Origin: Pseudomonas uvaldensis
Lineage (GTDB): Bacteria; Pseudomonadota; Gammaproteobacteria; Pseudomonadales; Pseudomonadaceae
NCBI RefSeq assembly: GCF_021271205.1
Contig: NZ_JAIWKS010000011.1
Location: forward strand, 124,001 to 188,000
Direction of reading: 5' to 3'
Length of the DNA stretch: 64,000 nucleotides
Both the position numbers and the translations under genes were made by a program. The notes under the pieces were generated by a model. That model was not told the DNA's origin and did no database searches. It worked only from the letters and a program-made list of their open reading frames with translations. This document shows, piece by piece, positions 51,248 through 60,371 of the stretch (the first letter of the stretch is position 1; every line of letters starts with the position of its first letter).

Positions 51248-52300
51248 TTATTCGTTTTTCATTCCATGACCGACCGGTGCGGACAACACCACCACCTGGC
51301 CCTGTTCGGCGCTCTGTCGGGCGGCGTCGAGGATTCGGGTGGTCGCCAAAGCATCACGAGCCTCGACTGGCAGCGGGCCGGCACCCTGCAATGCGGTTTG
51401 CAGGCGACGGTAGAACTCGATCCAGCAACCCCGCTCCGACGCCACTCGCTCACGCTCGGTGCCATGTTCGAACCAGCCCCAACGCCGATGTTCCTCAGCG
51501 CCCCAGCGTTCACCTTCCGTCGCCGGGCTCAACCCGGCCAACGCCTGGGCCTCCTGCCCGTCGAGACCTTCGACGGTATAGCAGCCCTCGCTGCCGCTGA
51601 CCCGAAATCGCGGGCGCGGTGCGTTCTGCACGCAGCTGCCGCTCAAGTGGGACACCACACCGCTGACGTGGACCAATGACATGAAGAAGCCGTTGTCAAA
51701 CACCTGGCCGGGTTCACGGTACTCCAGCTCGCCGTAAACCCGCACCACCGGTCCGAACAGTTGCAGCGCCTGGTCCACCAAATGGCTACCCAGATCGCGA
51801 AGGAATCCGCCACCGCTGCCCTTACCGACCGACGCGGGCGAATAGCGCTCGACACTGGACTCGAATCGACTGATCTGCCCCAACACCCCGGAATCCAGGA
51901 GCTTGCGCACGGTCAGGAAGTCCGAGTCCCAGCGGCGATTCTGGTACACACTCAACGGAACCTTGTTCCGCTCGGCTGCCACGACGAGGGCTTGGGCTTG
52001 CAGGGCATCGGCGGCGAACGGCTTGTCGCTGACCACCGCGACGCCACGTTCGATGGCCTCCATCACCACAGCCGGGCGCCCGTCCAATGGGGTGGACACC
52101 ACCACCGCATCGACGCCGGCCGCCACCAATTGTTCCAGTGTGTCAAACGCCTTTGCGCCCGGATGCTCCGCCGCCAATTGCCGGCGCCGCTCGACGGACC
52201 GGGTCACCACGCCCACGAACGTCGTCCCCGGCAAACTGCTGATCAGCGGCGCATGAAAAAACCGCCCGCCCTTGCCGTAGCCCACTAGTCCGATTCGCAT
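51248..52300 (-). CDS. Gfo/Idh/MocA oxidoreductase in the inositol operon
   Basis: This 350-residue dehydrogenase has a nucleotide-binding start RIGLVGYGKGGRFFHAPLI, then VVVSTPLDGRPAVVMEAIERG, SDKPFAAD (the CEKP equivalent with Asp-Lys-Pro) and GGGFLRDLGSHLVDQALQLFG. The YGKGGRFFHAPLI form is that of the YvaA/IolW-type branch, which includes NADP-dependent scyllo-inositol dehydrogenases. Its place between iolG and the importer fits conversion of another inositol isomer. It starts 43 bases after the iolG stop. Confidence 0.82.
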   Translation of the reverse strand: MRIGLVGYGKGGRFFHAPLISSLPGTTFVGVVTRSVERRRQLAAEHPGAKAFDTLEQLVAAGVDAVVVSTPLDGRPAVVMEAIERGVAVVSDKPFAADALQAQALVVAAERNKVPLSVYQNRRWDSDFLTVRKLLDSGVLGQISRFESSVERYSPASVGKGSGGGFLRDLGSHLVDQALQLFGPVVRVYGELEYREPGQVFDNGFFMSLVHVSGVVSHLSGSCVQNAPRPRFRVSGSEGCYTVEGLDGQEAQALAGLSPATEGERWGAEEHRRWGWFEHGTERERVASERGCWIEFYRRLQTALQGAGPLPVEARDALATTRILDAARQSAEQGQVVVLSAPVGHGMKNE

Positions 52301-52343
52301 GCAAGCTCCTTATGACTCACTGAATGAACACACCCCCTGTGGG

Positions 52344-53354
52344 CTAGTCGTAGAACCGCGGGCGTTCAGGCAGCTCGATCCTGACTATTTGCCCGCTCTG
52401 CTGTGCTTCGATGCAGGCATCGGCCGCCACCGCCGCGGCAAAGCCATCCCAGGCCGACGGGCCGCCTACCTGACCGGCGCGCACGCCGTCGATGAAGGCC
52501 TGCAACTCGACGTCATAGGCAGCGATGAACCGATCCTTCCAGTCCATCAGGATGGCGTTGGACAGCTTGGCACCGCTGCGCAGTTGGACCTGGGGAGGCT
52601 CCGGCAGCTTGGCGATGCCGGTTTCCCCCACCACTTCGCATTGGATGTCATAGCCGTACTGGCAGTTGACGAACACCTCGACGTCGATGCGCGTGCCCCT
52701 GGTGGTTTCCAGCAAGACGATCTGCGGGTCCCGCAGATGAGTCAGGGCCTTGCTGCTCTTGCGCGGGAACACCACTTGTACCGACACGTAGTCATCGGCC
52801 AGCAGCCAACGCAACACGTCCAGTTCATGGATCAAGGTGTCGGTGATCGCCATGTCGGTCTTGTAGTTTTCCCCCACGCGGGGGTTACGGTGGGCACAAT
52901 GCAGCATCAACGGTTCGCCGATCTGGCCGCTGTCGATCACTGATTTGAGCGCCCGGTAGCCTTCATCGTACGGGCGCATGAAGCCGACCTGCACCAGCCG
53001 CTTGCCGTGAGCCTCCTCAGCCTCGACGATCCGACGGCAGCCTTCGGCCGTGACCGCCAGGGGTTTTTCACAGAACACCGGTTTGCCGGCGGCGATCGCC
53101 GCCAGCACGAACGCCTCGTGGCTCGGCCCCCAGGACGTAACCAGAATCGCCTCCACCTCTGGCGCCTTGATCAAGGCGTGGCCGTCGGGATACACCTCGG
53201 CCGTCAGGTTCAGATCGGCCACCACCTTCGCCGCCTGAGCGAGGTTGATATCGGTCACTGCTACCACCTGGCTGTGGAGCAACGCCTGGCTGCAACGACG
53301 GATATGGTCCTGGCCAATGGCCCCGGTGCCAATGACGCCCAGCTTCAAAGACAT
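52344..53354 (-). CDS. iolG: Inositol 2-dehydrogenase IolG
   Basis: IolG (336 aa) oxidises myo-inositol to 2-keto-myo-inositol (scyllo-inosose) with NAD+, the first step of the pathway. The Rossmann motif is GVIGTGAIGQDH, the lysine motif is CEKPLAVT (about 94-101), and the active-site region is DTLIHELDVLRWLL with Asp and His (about 170-180), all as in known IolG/MocA enzymes. The start at ATG 53354 follows AAGGAG. It is preceded by an A-rich GAACAACACGAACAAGG leader, a possible Hfq/Crc site. It lies 36 bases after iolD. Confidence 0.93.
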   Translation of the reverse strand: MSLKLGVIGTGAIGQDHIRRCSQALLHSQVVAVTDINLAQAAKVVADLNLTAEVYPDGHALIKAPEVEAILVTSWGPSHEAFVLAAIAAGKPVFCEKPLAVTAEGCRRIVEAEEAHGKRLVQVGFMRPYDEGYRALKSVIDSGQIGEPLMLHCAHRNPRVGENYKTDMAITDTLIHELDVLRWLLADDYVSVQVVFPRKSSKALTHLRDPQIVLLETTRGTRIDVEVFVNCQYGYDIQCEVVGETGIAKLPEPPQVQLRSGAKLSNAILMDWKDRFIAAYDVELQAFIDGVRAGQVGGPSAWDGFAAAVAADACIEAQQSGQIVRIELPERPRFYD

Positions 53355-53390
53355 GTGCAACTCCTTGTTCGTGTTGTTCGGTGGGGGCAA

Positions 53391-55322
53391 TCAATACTGA
53401 CGGGCCTGTGCCAGTCTTTCGTTCAGGGTTTTAGCGGCGGCATCGGTGCGAGCGCTGGTGGAGACTTGTGCCACGCCGACCCGCCACCACGACAGATAGC
53501 CGTGGATCATGGTTTTGGGCAGCACCTTGATGTCGATCAGGGTCGAGACCGTTTGCAGCCGCGCATCGGCCAGGGCTGCGTACAGTTCTTCCAGATTTTT
53601 CACCTTGTAGGTCTTGCAACCGTAGGCCGCCGCGCTCATGGCGAAATCCACCGGTACGAAAGCGCCATCCAGCTTGCCGCTGTCCGGGTTGCGGAAGCGG
53701 AACTCAGTGCCGAAGCTGTCCATGCCGTTGCCCATCTGCAGGTTGTTGATGCAGCCGAATGCCATGTTATCCAGCAGCACCACATTGATCTTGCGTCGCT
53801 CCTGGATCGAGGTCGCCAGCTCCGAGTGCAACATCATGTAGGAGCCATCGCCCACTAACGCATAGACCTCTTTGTCGGGCTCGGCGAGCTTCACGCCCAA
53901 CGCTGCGTTCACCTCATAGCCCATGCACGAATAACCGTACTCCAAGTGATAGGTGTTCACGCCCTTGCTGCGCCAGCTGCGTTGCAAGTCGCCGGGCAAG
54001 CTACCGGCGGCGGCAACGATGATCGCATCATCGGCCAGGACTTCATTGAGGGTACCCAGCACGCGGCTCTGGGTCAGGCATGAGCCGGTGAGCTCGATGT
54101 ACTCACGGAACACCGCCGGGTCCATGCCGTCGTTGATTTCCGGAATGAAATCCTGGATTTGATAATCCGCCTGGAAGACCCGATCCACCTCGGCATCCAA
54201 TTGCGCCTTGGCATCGGCGATCCCCCCGCCCCATTCGGCACGGTAGTCGCCCAGCGCGGCGGACAGCGCCTCCAGGCCCGCTCGGGCGTCGGCCAGCAGT
54301 TGCACGCCGTCCAGTTTCAAAGCATCGCACGGGCTGATATTCAGATTGAGAAACTGCACATCCGGATGCTGGAACAGCCACTTGGAACCGGTGGTGAAAT
54401 CGCTGTAACGGGTGCCGATACCGATGATCAGGTCCGCTTCCTTGGCCAACCGGTTCGCCGCCAGGCAACCGGTTTCGCCGACGCCGCCCACGTTAAGCGG
54501 ATGGCTGGACACCACCGCGCTCTTGCCGGCCTGGGTTTCGGCGAACGGAATGTCAAAGCGCTCGGCAAAGGCTTGCAGCGCAGCATTGGCACCGGAGTAA
54601 CGCACGCCGCCACCACAGATGATCAAGGGCCGACGCTTGCCCTTGAGCAACGCCAGGGCATCACCGAGCATCGCGTCGGTGGTCGGACGTCGGTCGATGC
54701 GATGCACGCGTTTTTGCAGGAAGTAATCCGGGTAATCGTAGGCTTCGGCTTGCACATCCTGGGGCAGCGCCAGGGTCACCGCGCCGGTTTCGGCCGGATC
54801 GGTGAGCACGCGCATGGCATGGATCGCGGCGGTCATCAGTTGCTCGGGACGGTTGATGCGGTCCCAGTATTTGCTCACCGCCTTGAATGCGTCGTTGGTG
54901 CTGATGCTCAGGTCATGGAATTGCTCGATCTGTTGCAGCACCGGGTCCGGCTGGCGGCTGGCGTAGACATCGCCGGGCAACAGCAGCAAGGGGATGCGAT
55001 TGGCCGTCGCGGTGGCCGCGGCAGTCAGCATGTTCGCCGCGCCAGGGCCGACCGATGAAGTACAGGCGTAAATCTTGCGGCGCAGGTGCTGCTTGGCGAA
55101 ACCGATGGCCGCGTGGGCCATGCCCTGCTCGTTGCGGCCCTGATGCACCAACAGGTCGCCGCTGTCCTGCTCCAGCGCCTGTCCCAGGCCCAGCACATTG
55201 CCGTGGCCGAAAATGGTGAAGACCCCAGCGATAAACTTGCTCTGGACCCCATCGACCTCGACGTACTGGTTATCGAGGAATTTCACCAGGGCCTGGGCCA
55301 TGGTCAGTCGTGTTGTGGACAT
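53391..55322 (-). CDS. iolD: 3D-(3,5/4)-trihydroxycyclohexane-1,2-dione acylhydrolase IolD
   Basis: IolD (643 aa) is a thiamine-diphosphate enzyme that opens the cyclic diketone to 5-deoxy-glucuronate. The N-terminal TPP domain has GHGNVLGLGQAL and the catalytic Glu region. The C-terminal cofactor-binding motif is GDGSYMMLHSELATSI followed later by LLDN. The start at ATG 55322 (MSTTRLTMAQALVKFLDNQ) follows AAGGTG. It is between iolI and iolG in the operon. Confidence 0.94.
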   Translation of the reverse strand: MSTTRLTMAQALVKFLDNQYVEVDGVQSKFIAGVFTIFGHGNVLGLGQALEQDSGDLLVHQGRNEQGMAHAAIGFAKQHLRRKIYACTSSVGPGAANMLTAAATATANRIPLLLLPGDVYASRQPDPVLQQIEQFHDLSISTNDAFKAVSKYWDRINRPEQLMTAAIHAMRVLTDPAETGAVTLALPQDVQAEAYDYPDYFLQKRVHRIDRRPTTDAMLGDALALLKGKRRPLIICGGGVRYSGANAALQAFAERFDIPFAETQAGKSAVVSSHPLNVGGVGETGCLAANRLAKEADLIIGIGTRYSDFTTGSKWLFQHPDVQFLNLNISPCDALKLDGVQLLADARAGLEALSAALGDYRAEWGGGIADAKAQLDAEVDRVFQADYQIQDFIPEINDGMDPAVFREYIELTGSCLTQSRVLGTLNEVLADDAIIVAAAGSLPGDLQRSWRSKGVNTYHLEYGYSCMGYEVNAALGVKLAEPDKEVYALVGDGSYMMLHSELATSIQERRKINVVLLDNMAFGCINNLQMGNGMDSFGTEFRFRNPDSGKLDGAFVPVDFAMSAAAYGCKTYKVKNLEELYAALADARLQTVSTLIDIKVLPKTMIHGYLSWWRVGVAQVSTSARTDAAAKTLNERLAQARQY

Positions 55323-55399
55323 GCGTGCACCTTGTCTGGAATGCAAATCTGGCTGCTGGCTGAATCCCACAGAGCCGTTCCCTCATCTTGATAGTGATG

Positions 55400-56221
55400 T
55401 CATGCCTGCAGGTTCTGCAGGTGACTCATACTCGCCCCCAGCGCCTGGCGAATATCGGCCAGTTCATGAACGCTCTCGGCGAACGGTTCGAAGGACAAGT
55501 AGCCTTCATACCCACCGGCCCGCAACGCCTCGATCTGCTGGGCATTACCCAGGATGTCGCCCTCGCCCACCAGCACCCGATGGCCGTCGCGAATCGTTGC
55601 CAGGGGCGCCTGGGCATCTTCGACGCCGGAGATGTGCACCAGCCCGGTCAGTTCGGGAAAGAGCTGCCGCTCGCCCGCCAAGTGATGGTGAAAGGTGTCA
55701 TGCACCAGGCGGAACACATCCAGCCCACCGATGGCCTCGATGGTGTCCACCGCTGTGCGCTTGAGCCGTAGCGAGCACTCCTCGAAACCCAGGGGCTCGA
55801 TGAAACCATAGACACCAAAGGCCCGCAGAACAGGCGCCAGTTCACTGAGCGCCGTACGCAGCCCCGCCGCGCGCTCGGCCTCGCTGCGGGGATCGGCACG
55901 ATCGTTGAGCGGACACATCACCACGGCCTCGGCACCGCATTCGCGGGCGTAGTCGGCCAGCCTCACGGCCTGGGCCCTGCGGTCTTCGTTCCACACATCG
56001 AAGGGGTACAGGGCGTTGATCGACAACACCTTGATGCCCCGGGCCCCGCACAATTCGCGCACGCGAGCGGGCGGCATGCCGTTCTCGATTTCCACGCCTT
56101 TGAGGTCGTTGCGGATTTCGATGGCATCGGTTTTCAAGGCCAGGGCCAGGTCGATGAAATCGGGCAGTGGCAAGCGTGGGGCAACCATTCGGTTCAGGGC
56201 AAAACGCAGGGGCTTGTTCAT
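55400..56221 (-). CDS. IolI-like inosose isomerase (TIM-barrel AP-endonuclease-2 family)
   Basis: This 273-residue xylose-isomerase-like TIM barrel has metal ligands in IEPLGFEE (Glu about 142), LVHDTFHHHL (Asp/His about 176-178) and LSFEPFAE near the C-terminus (Glu about 245). IolI interconverts inosose isomers, which would feed other inositol stereoisomers into the pathway. The ribosome site is AGGAGG, followed by AATAACAATGAACAA across the start codon, an Hfq/Crc-like element. It lies 39 bases after iolB. Confidence 0.8.
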   Translation of the reverse strand: MNKPLRFALNRMVAPRLPLPDFIDLALALKTDAIEIRNDLKGVEIENGMPPARVRELCGARGIKVLSINALYPFDVWNEDRRAQAVRLADYARECGAEAVVMCPLNDRADPRSEAERAAGLRTALSELAPVLRAFGVYGFIEPLGFEECSLRLKRTAVDTIEAIGGLDVFRLVHDTFHHHLAGERQLFPELTGLVHISGVEDAQAPLATIRDGHRVLVGEGDILGNAQQIEALRAGGYEGYLSFEPFAESVHELADIRQALGASMSHLQNLQA

Positions 56222-56260
56222 TGTTATTCCTCCGGCATTGTTGCAACAGGCTATGGAGCA

Positions 56261-57070
56261 TCAGAGGTCCAGCAGCCAACTGTGCTGCGGGTCGTTATGG
56301 AACTGCCAGACGCGCTTCGGTCCGGCCATGACGTTCAGGTAATAGGACTCGTACCCATAGGGCACGCTGACCGGGTGATAGCCCTTGGGAACCACTACCA
56401 GATCGTTGTTCTCCACGGCCATGGCCTGGTCGATGCTGCGATCGTCGGTGTAGACCCGCTGGAACACGAAACCCTGGGACGGGTTGACCTGGTGATAATA
56501 GGTTTCTTCCAGGAAGCTCTGGTGCGGCAGGTCGTCGGTGTCGTGCTTGTGGGGCGGATAGCTTGAGGAATGGCCCGACGGGGTGCGCACCTCCACGACC
56601 AGCAGCGAATGGGCGGGCTCGCTGTCCGGCAAAATATCGCAGATGTATCGGGTGTTGGCGCCCTTGCCCCGCACGCTGCGCTTCATGCTGTCCGGGCGGA
56701 TCAGCCGCGGGCCGTATTCGTTTTCACTGGAGCCCGGCGCCGCGCACACCGCCAGTTGCACGTCGCTCAAGGCGGTTACCTGGGCCTGGCTGCCGGGCGG
56801 AAGGTAAGCGGCGTACGGCGATTTGTCCTCGAACACCGACTGGCGATCACCAAGGTTGTCCCAATCGAAAGCCCCCTGCCCCGGCGCCTCCCCCTTGAGG
56901 CGGATGCGACCGCTGAGCAGCACCAGACACAGCTCCTTGTCACCGGCCGCCACCGACAGGTTTTCACCGAGACTCAGGCGGTAGGCGCAAAATCCGACGT
57001 ATTCCAGCTCTCCACGGGGCAGTTCGACCAGGGTCCGACCGCCGGATTGGCTCTTGATCAACAGGCTCAT
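56261..57070 (-). CDS. iolB: 5-deoxy-glucuronate isomerase IolB
   Basis: IolB (269 aa) converts 5-deoxy-glucuronate to 5-dehydro-2-deoxy-gluconate. The double-cupin fold shows SSYPPHKHD and LEETYYHQVNPSQGFVFQRVY (metal His and Glu ligands), then PKGYHPVSVPYGYESYYLNVMAG near the C-terminus, the family signature. It overlaps iolE by four bases (ATGA), so the two are translationally coupled. Confidence 0.94.
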   Translation of the reverse strand: MSLLIKSQSGGRTLVELPRGELEYVGFCAYRLSLGENLSVAAGDKELCLVLLSGRIRLKGEAPGQGAFDWDNLGDRQSVFEDKSPYAAYLPPGSQAQVTALSDVQLAVCAAPGSSENEYGPRLIRPDSMKRSVRGKGANTRYICDILPDSEPAHSLLVVEVRTPSGHSSSYPPHKHDTDDLPHQSFLEETYYHQVNPSQGFVFQRVYTDDRSIDQAMAVENNDLVVVPKGYHPVSVPYGYESYYLNVMAGPKRVWQFHNDPQHSWLLDL

Positions 57071-57960
57071 GCCATCGCCCTCTCTTGCAGCAAGGCACGC
57101 AGGGTGTCGTAGCCTTTCTTGGCGTAGACATAGCTCGGTGCGACGGCGGGATCCTGTTCGGCCTCCACCACCAGCCAGCCCTGATAATCAGCGGCCAGCA
57201 GGACGTCCAGCAACGCGGCGAAGTCGATATCGCCATCCCCCGGCACGGTGAAGGTGCCGTTGATGATGCAGTCCGGGAAACTCCAGAGATTGTTGCGCGC
57301 CAGTTGCACCACCGGTTTGCGCACGTCCTTGAAGTGCACATGGCAGACTCGCTCGATGTGCTTGCGCAACACCTGCAAGGGCTCGCCGCCCCCCATGTAG
57401 CAGTGGCCCGAATCGAACAGCAGGCCGACTTCGCTACCGGTCAGGGCCATGAGTTTGTCAATGTCCGAGGGCGATTCCACATAGGCCCCCATGTGGTGGT
57501 GATACGCCAGGCGCACGCCTCGGGACAACGTGAAGCGGGCCAGTTCGGTCAATTTGTCGGCGTAGGTCTGCCAGGCTTCGTCGGTGTGAAAACGCGGCCG
57601 CTCGACCAGAGCAATCCGCTGGCCCTGAATGGAATCGGCGACCTCGCCGTACACCAGCACGGTCGCCCCGTTCTGCGCCAGCAACTCGACATGGCTGGCG
57701 ATGGCATCGATTTCCTCAGCCGCCGAACGCCGGGCCAGACGACTGGAATACCAGCCGGAAACGAGGGCAAGGTCGTAGGGCCGCAGCACATCGCCGACAC
57801 CCTTGGCGTCCTTGGGAAACTTGCCGTTGAGTTCGAAACCTTCATAGCCGATGGCCTTGCCTTCGCTCAGCGCCGTGCTCAGGGGCGTCTCGCCACCCAA
57901 CGATGGCAAGTCGTCATTGCTCCAGGAAATCGGGTTGATGCCAATTCGAATAGCGGGCAT
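57067..57960 (-). CDS. iolE: Myo-inosose-2 dehydratase IolE
   Basis: IolE (297 aa) removes water from 2-keto-myo-inositol. The TIM-barrel sequence begins IRIGINPISWSNDDLPSLGGETPL, the IolE hallmark, and carries LAYHHHMGAYVESPSD and LLFDSGHCYMGGGEP for metal binding. AAAAACAATAAAAGG just before the ATG combines the ribosome site with an A-rich Hfq/Crc-like motif. It is 159 bases downstream of iolC, and the gap contains a REPIN. Confidence 0.94.
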   Translation of the reverse strand: MPAIRIGINPISWSNDDLPSLGGETPLSTALSEGKAIGYEGFELNGKFPKDAKGVGDVLRPYDLALVSGWYSSRLARRSAAEEIDAIASHVELLAQNGATVLVYGEVADSIQGQRIALVERPRFHTDEAWQTYADKLTELARFTLSRGVRLAYHHHMGAYVESPSDIDKLMALTGSEVGLLFDSGHCYMGGGEPLQVLRKHIERVCHVHFKDVRKPVVQLARNNLWSFPDCIINGTFTVPGDGDIDFAALLDVLLAADYQGWLVVEAEQDPAVAPSYVYAKKGYDTLRALLQERAMA

Positions 57961-58010
57961 GGCTGCACCTTTTATTGTTTTTACAGATCAGTAAAACGAC
58001 GCTGAGTCCT

Positions 58011-58101
58011 TGTGGGAGAGGGCTTGCTCGCGAAAGCGGTGTGTCAGGCGGTATCGAAGTTGACTGGTACCGCCGTCTTCGCGAGCAAGCCCGCTCCCAC
58101 A
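58011..58101. repeat. REPIN between iolC and iolE
   Basis: The outer inverted units TGTGGGAGAGGGCTTGCTCGCG and its near-mirror at 58080-58101 (ending GCGAGCAAGCCCGCTCCCACA, here given only by position) enclose a spacer, the standard two-REP element of fluorescent pseudomonads. It sits inside the inositol operon and could form a long hairpin that separates iolC expression from the downstream genes. Confidence 0.85.
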
Positions 58102-58119
58102 TCTGAATGTCATAGGCTG

Positions 58120-60057
58120 TCACGCCCGGGCCGCACGCCACGCATCGATCAACTCCACAAAAGTGCCCTGCACCTGCCCGATCAGCGTTTCGTCATCGAT
58201 TTCCCCGGCGAGCCAAGCCCGGCTCGGTTCCTGGAAAATCGTGCGTCCGACCGCAAAACCCCGGCACGTCGTGCTCTGGCTGGCCTGGCGAAAACCTTCT
58301 GCCAGTGCCGCCGCCGGGGCATTGAGGCCCAGCAAGACCACGCCTCGGCAGTACGGGTCACGTTGCTGGATCAACTCATCGAGCTGCTTCCACTCCTGCG
58401 CGGTCTGGGCTTCGATTTTCCACCAGGCCGGGAAGATACCCAGGTTATAGAGGCGCTTGATGGCCCGATACAGCACATCCGGGTGCGGTGATGGATGATC
58501 CTTGGGTGGAATGACCTCCAGCAGCAATTCATGGCCGCTGACCTGAGATGCCTTGTACAGCCCCATCAACTGGGCCTCCTGCTCCAGGCGCAGCAGCGGT
58601 TCGTCGTCGGGGTGGTACTGCACCAGGCACTTGATGATCTGCTCGACAGGCCAGGCGATCAGGTTGCTGCCAATGGAACGCCCATGCTCGAACGCCAACG
58701 GTCGCGACCCCTGCATCTCCACCGGTCGCGCCACCCACCAGCCACGGCCGGTGGCGGCATTGAGCGAGTCCTGGCCGAAACGCTGGTCGGCCAACAATCC
58801 GACATCGGCCTCGATGCCCTGATGTCGCAGATCGGCTTCGACCCGCTCCACCGCCTGGATGAACAGTTGCTTGAGTTCGCCGATGCTGCTCAGGTCCCGA
58901 TCACCCTTTTGAGCCAGCTCCACCAGTTGACCGCGATGGTCGAAGGCGAAGATGAACAGCTGCTTCCAGGTTTTGCGAGGCACGCTGACCTGATGCAAGC
59001 GCTGCAACGCAACGTCCTGGTCCGGCCGCGTGATCGGCACCGGACTGTTGAACAGGTAATCGAGCTCGGCCCGGGTCGGCATTGCCGGGGCACAGGCATG
59101 GCGCGACACCACCAGGCCCCCGCAGGCGTTGGCCAGTTGGCAGCAGCGCGCATCGTCAGCGTCCTCCAGCCAACCGGCGAGAAAGCCCGACATGAACGCG
59201 TCACCCGCGCCCAGGACGTTCAAGACTTCTACCCGGACCCCCGGATAAATCGCACCGTCTTCCAGTCGATCCGGGATAGCACCATGGATCACCGTACATC
59301 CCTGCGGGCCGAGCTTGACCACCAGGGTCGCGGTCGTCAGAGACCGTACGGTGCGCAGTGCTGCCAGCAGGTCCGTGCTGCCACCGGCAATCAGGAATTC
59401 TTCTTCGGTGCCGACGATCAGGTCGAAACGCGACAGGATGCCTTGCACATGGCGGCTGACGGTCTGGTCGGCGACGAAACGGGTTTGCCCATCGGCCTTG
59501 CCGGTCAGCCCCCAAAGCACTGGCCGATAGTCGATGTCCAGGATGCGTTTGACGTTGTGTTTTTCAGCATGGTCCAGCGCCTGGATGCTGGCCTTGTAGA
59601 CGCTTTCGGTCGAGAAATGAGTGCCGGTGATCAACAGGGATTTGCCGGAGGCGATGAAGGCTTCGTCAATGTCTTCGGCGCGCAGCGCCATGTCGGCGCA
59701 GTTTTCCCGATAGAACACCAGGGGAAAGGTTTCGCGGTCCTTGATACCCAGCAGGACCATGGCGGTGAGACGTTCCGGGTCGACCTTGATGCCGCTGACA
59801 TCGCAGCCCTCACGTGCCAGGGACTCCACCAGGAAGCGGCCCATGTGGTCGTCCCCCACGCGGCTCAGCATGGCTGACCTGAGCCCGAGCCGAGCTGTGC
59901 CGAACGCGATGTTGGCCGAAGACCCGCCCAGGTATTTGGCGAAGCTTGAGACATCTTCCAGCCGCGCCCCGACTTGCTGCGCGTACAGGTCGACACCCAG
60001 GCGTCCCAGACAAATCACATCCAATTGACGCCCACTGGCAAAACGAGTCTGGCCCAT
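58120..60057 (-). CDS. iolC: 5-dehydro-2-deoxygluconokinase IolC fused to a DUF2090 aldolase-like domain
   Basis: This 645-residue protein has a PfkB-family sugar kinase at about 1-325 (DVICLGRLGVDLYA at the start, GLRSAMLSRVGDDHMG, anion-hole motif LGAGDAFMSGFLAG near 283) and a DUF2090 TIM-barrel domain from about 340 to 640 (QLFIFAFDHRGQLVELA at its start). The kinase phosphorylates 5-dehydro-2-deoxygluconate. The DUF2090 domain is believed to supply the aldolase step and thus replace IolJ; that second assignment is family knowledge, not visible from catalytic residues. The ribosome site is CAGGAG. It is the first gene of the minus-strand iol operon, divergent from the RpiR regulator. Confidence 0.93.
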   Translation of the reverse strand: MGQTRFASGRQLDVICLGRLGVDLYAQQVGARLEDVSSFAKYLGGSSANIAFGTARLGLRSAMLSRVGDDHMGRFLVESLAREGCDVSGIKVDPERLTAMVLLGIKDRETFPLVFYRENCADMALRAEDIDEAFIASGKSLLITGTHFSTESVYKASIQALDHAEKHNVKRILDIDYRPVLWGLTGKADGQTRFVADQTVSRHVQGILSRFDLIVGTEEEFLIAGGSTDLLAALRTVRSLTTATLVVKLGPQGCTVIHGAIPDRLEDGAIYPGVRVEVLNVLGAGDAFMSGFLAGWLEDADDARCCQLANACGGLVVSRHACAPAMPTRAELDYLFNSPVPITRPDQDVALQRLHQVSVPRKTWKQLFIFAFDHRGQLVELAQKGDRDLSSIGELKQLFIQAVERVEADLRHQGIEADVGLLADQRFGQDSLNAATGRGWWVARPVEMQGSRPLAFEHGRSIGSNLIAWPVEQIIKCLVQYHPDDEPLLRLEQEAQLMGLYKASQVSGHELLLEVIPPKDHPSPHPDVLYRAIKRLYNLGIFPAWWKIEAQTAQEWKQLDELIQQRDPYCRGVVLLGLNAPAAALAEGFRQASQSTTCRGFAVGRTIFQEPSRAWLAGEIDDETLIGQVQGTFVELIDAWRAARA

Positions 60058-60158
60058 GCTGGCTCCTGTTATTTTTATCAGCCTGCGATCGCTGCCGAGA
60101 GCGGCGCCAACGCATTTGGTGAATGCAGACTAAAACGAGCCACGGGCTTGAATCAACA

Positions 60159-60195
60159 AATATTCTATAAATTTTTTATGTAGAATATTTTTTCC
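60159..60195. promoter_or_regulatory. Operator region between iolC and the RpiR regulator
   Basis: A perfect inverted repeat AATATTCTA (60159-60167) / TAGAATATT (60181-60189) with a 13-base spacer overlaps AGAATATTTTTTCC (60182-60195), a one-mismatch GGAA-N6-TTCC site. It is about 100 bases upstream of iolC and 180 upstream of the regulator. It is the most likely autoregulatory and operon-control site. Confidence 0.6.
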
Positions 60196-60371
60196 AATAC
60201 ACTGCGCGACGAACCGGGTCGGGCGCAGTGCATCGTTTCAGCACGTAAACGTGACTCGCCGCGCTCATTATTTTCCGTGCGCCTACGCTGTAGACTGCAA
60301 CCAGCCAACCCGTTGCCGAGGGCCGGCCTGTTACCGGACCGCCCTACAAGAACAAGCCAGAAGGATTTCCT

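Noticed and set aside
51242..51254. AGAA-N5-TTCG next to the importer operator as a second IolR site
   Set aside because: The spacing is five instead of six and one half-site base differs, and it overlaps the idh stop; too weak to count.
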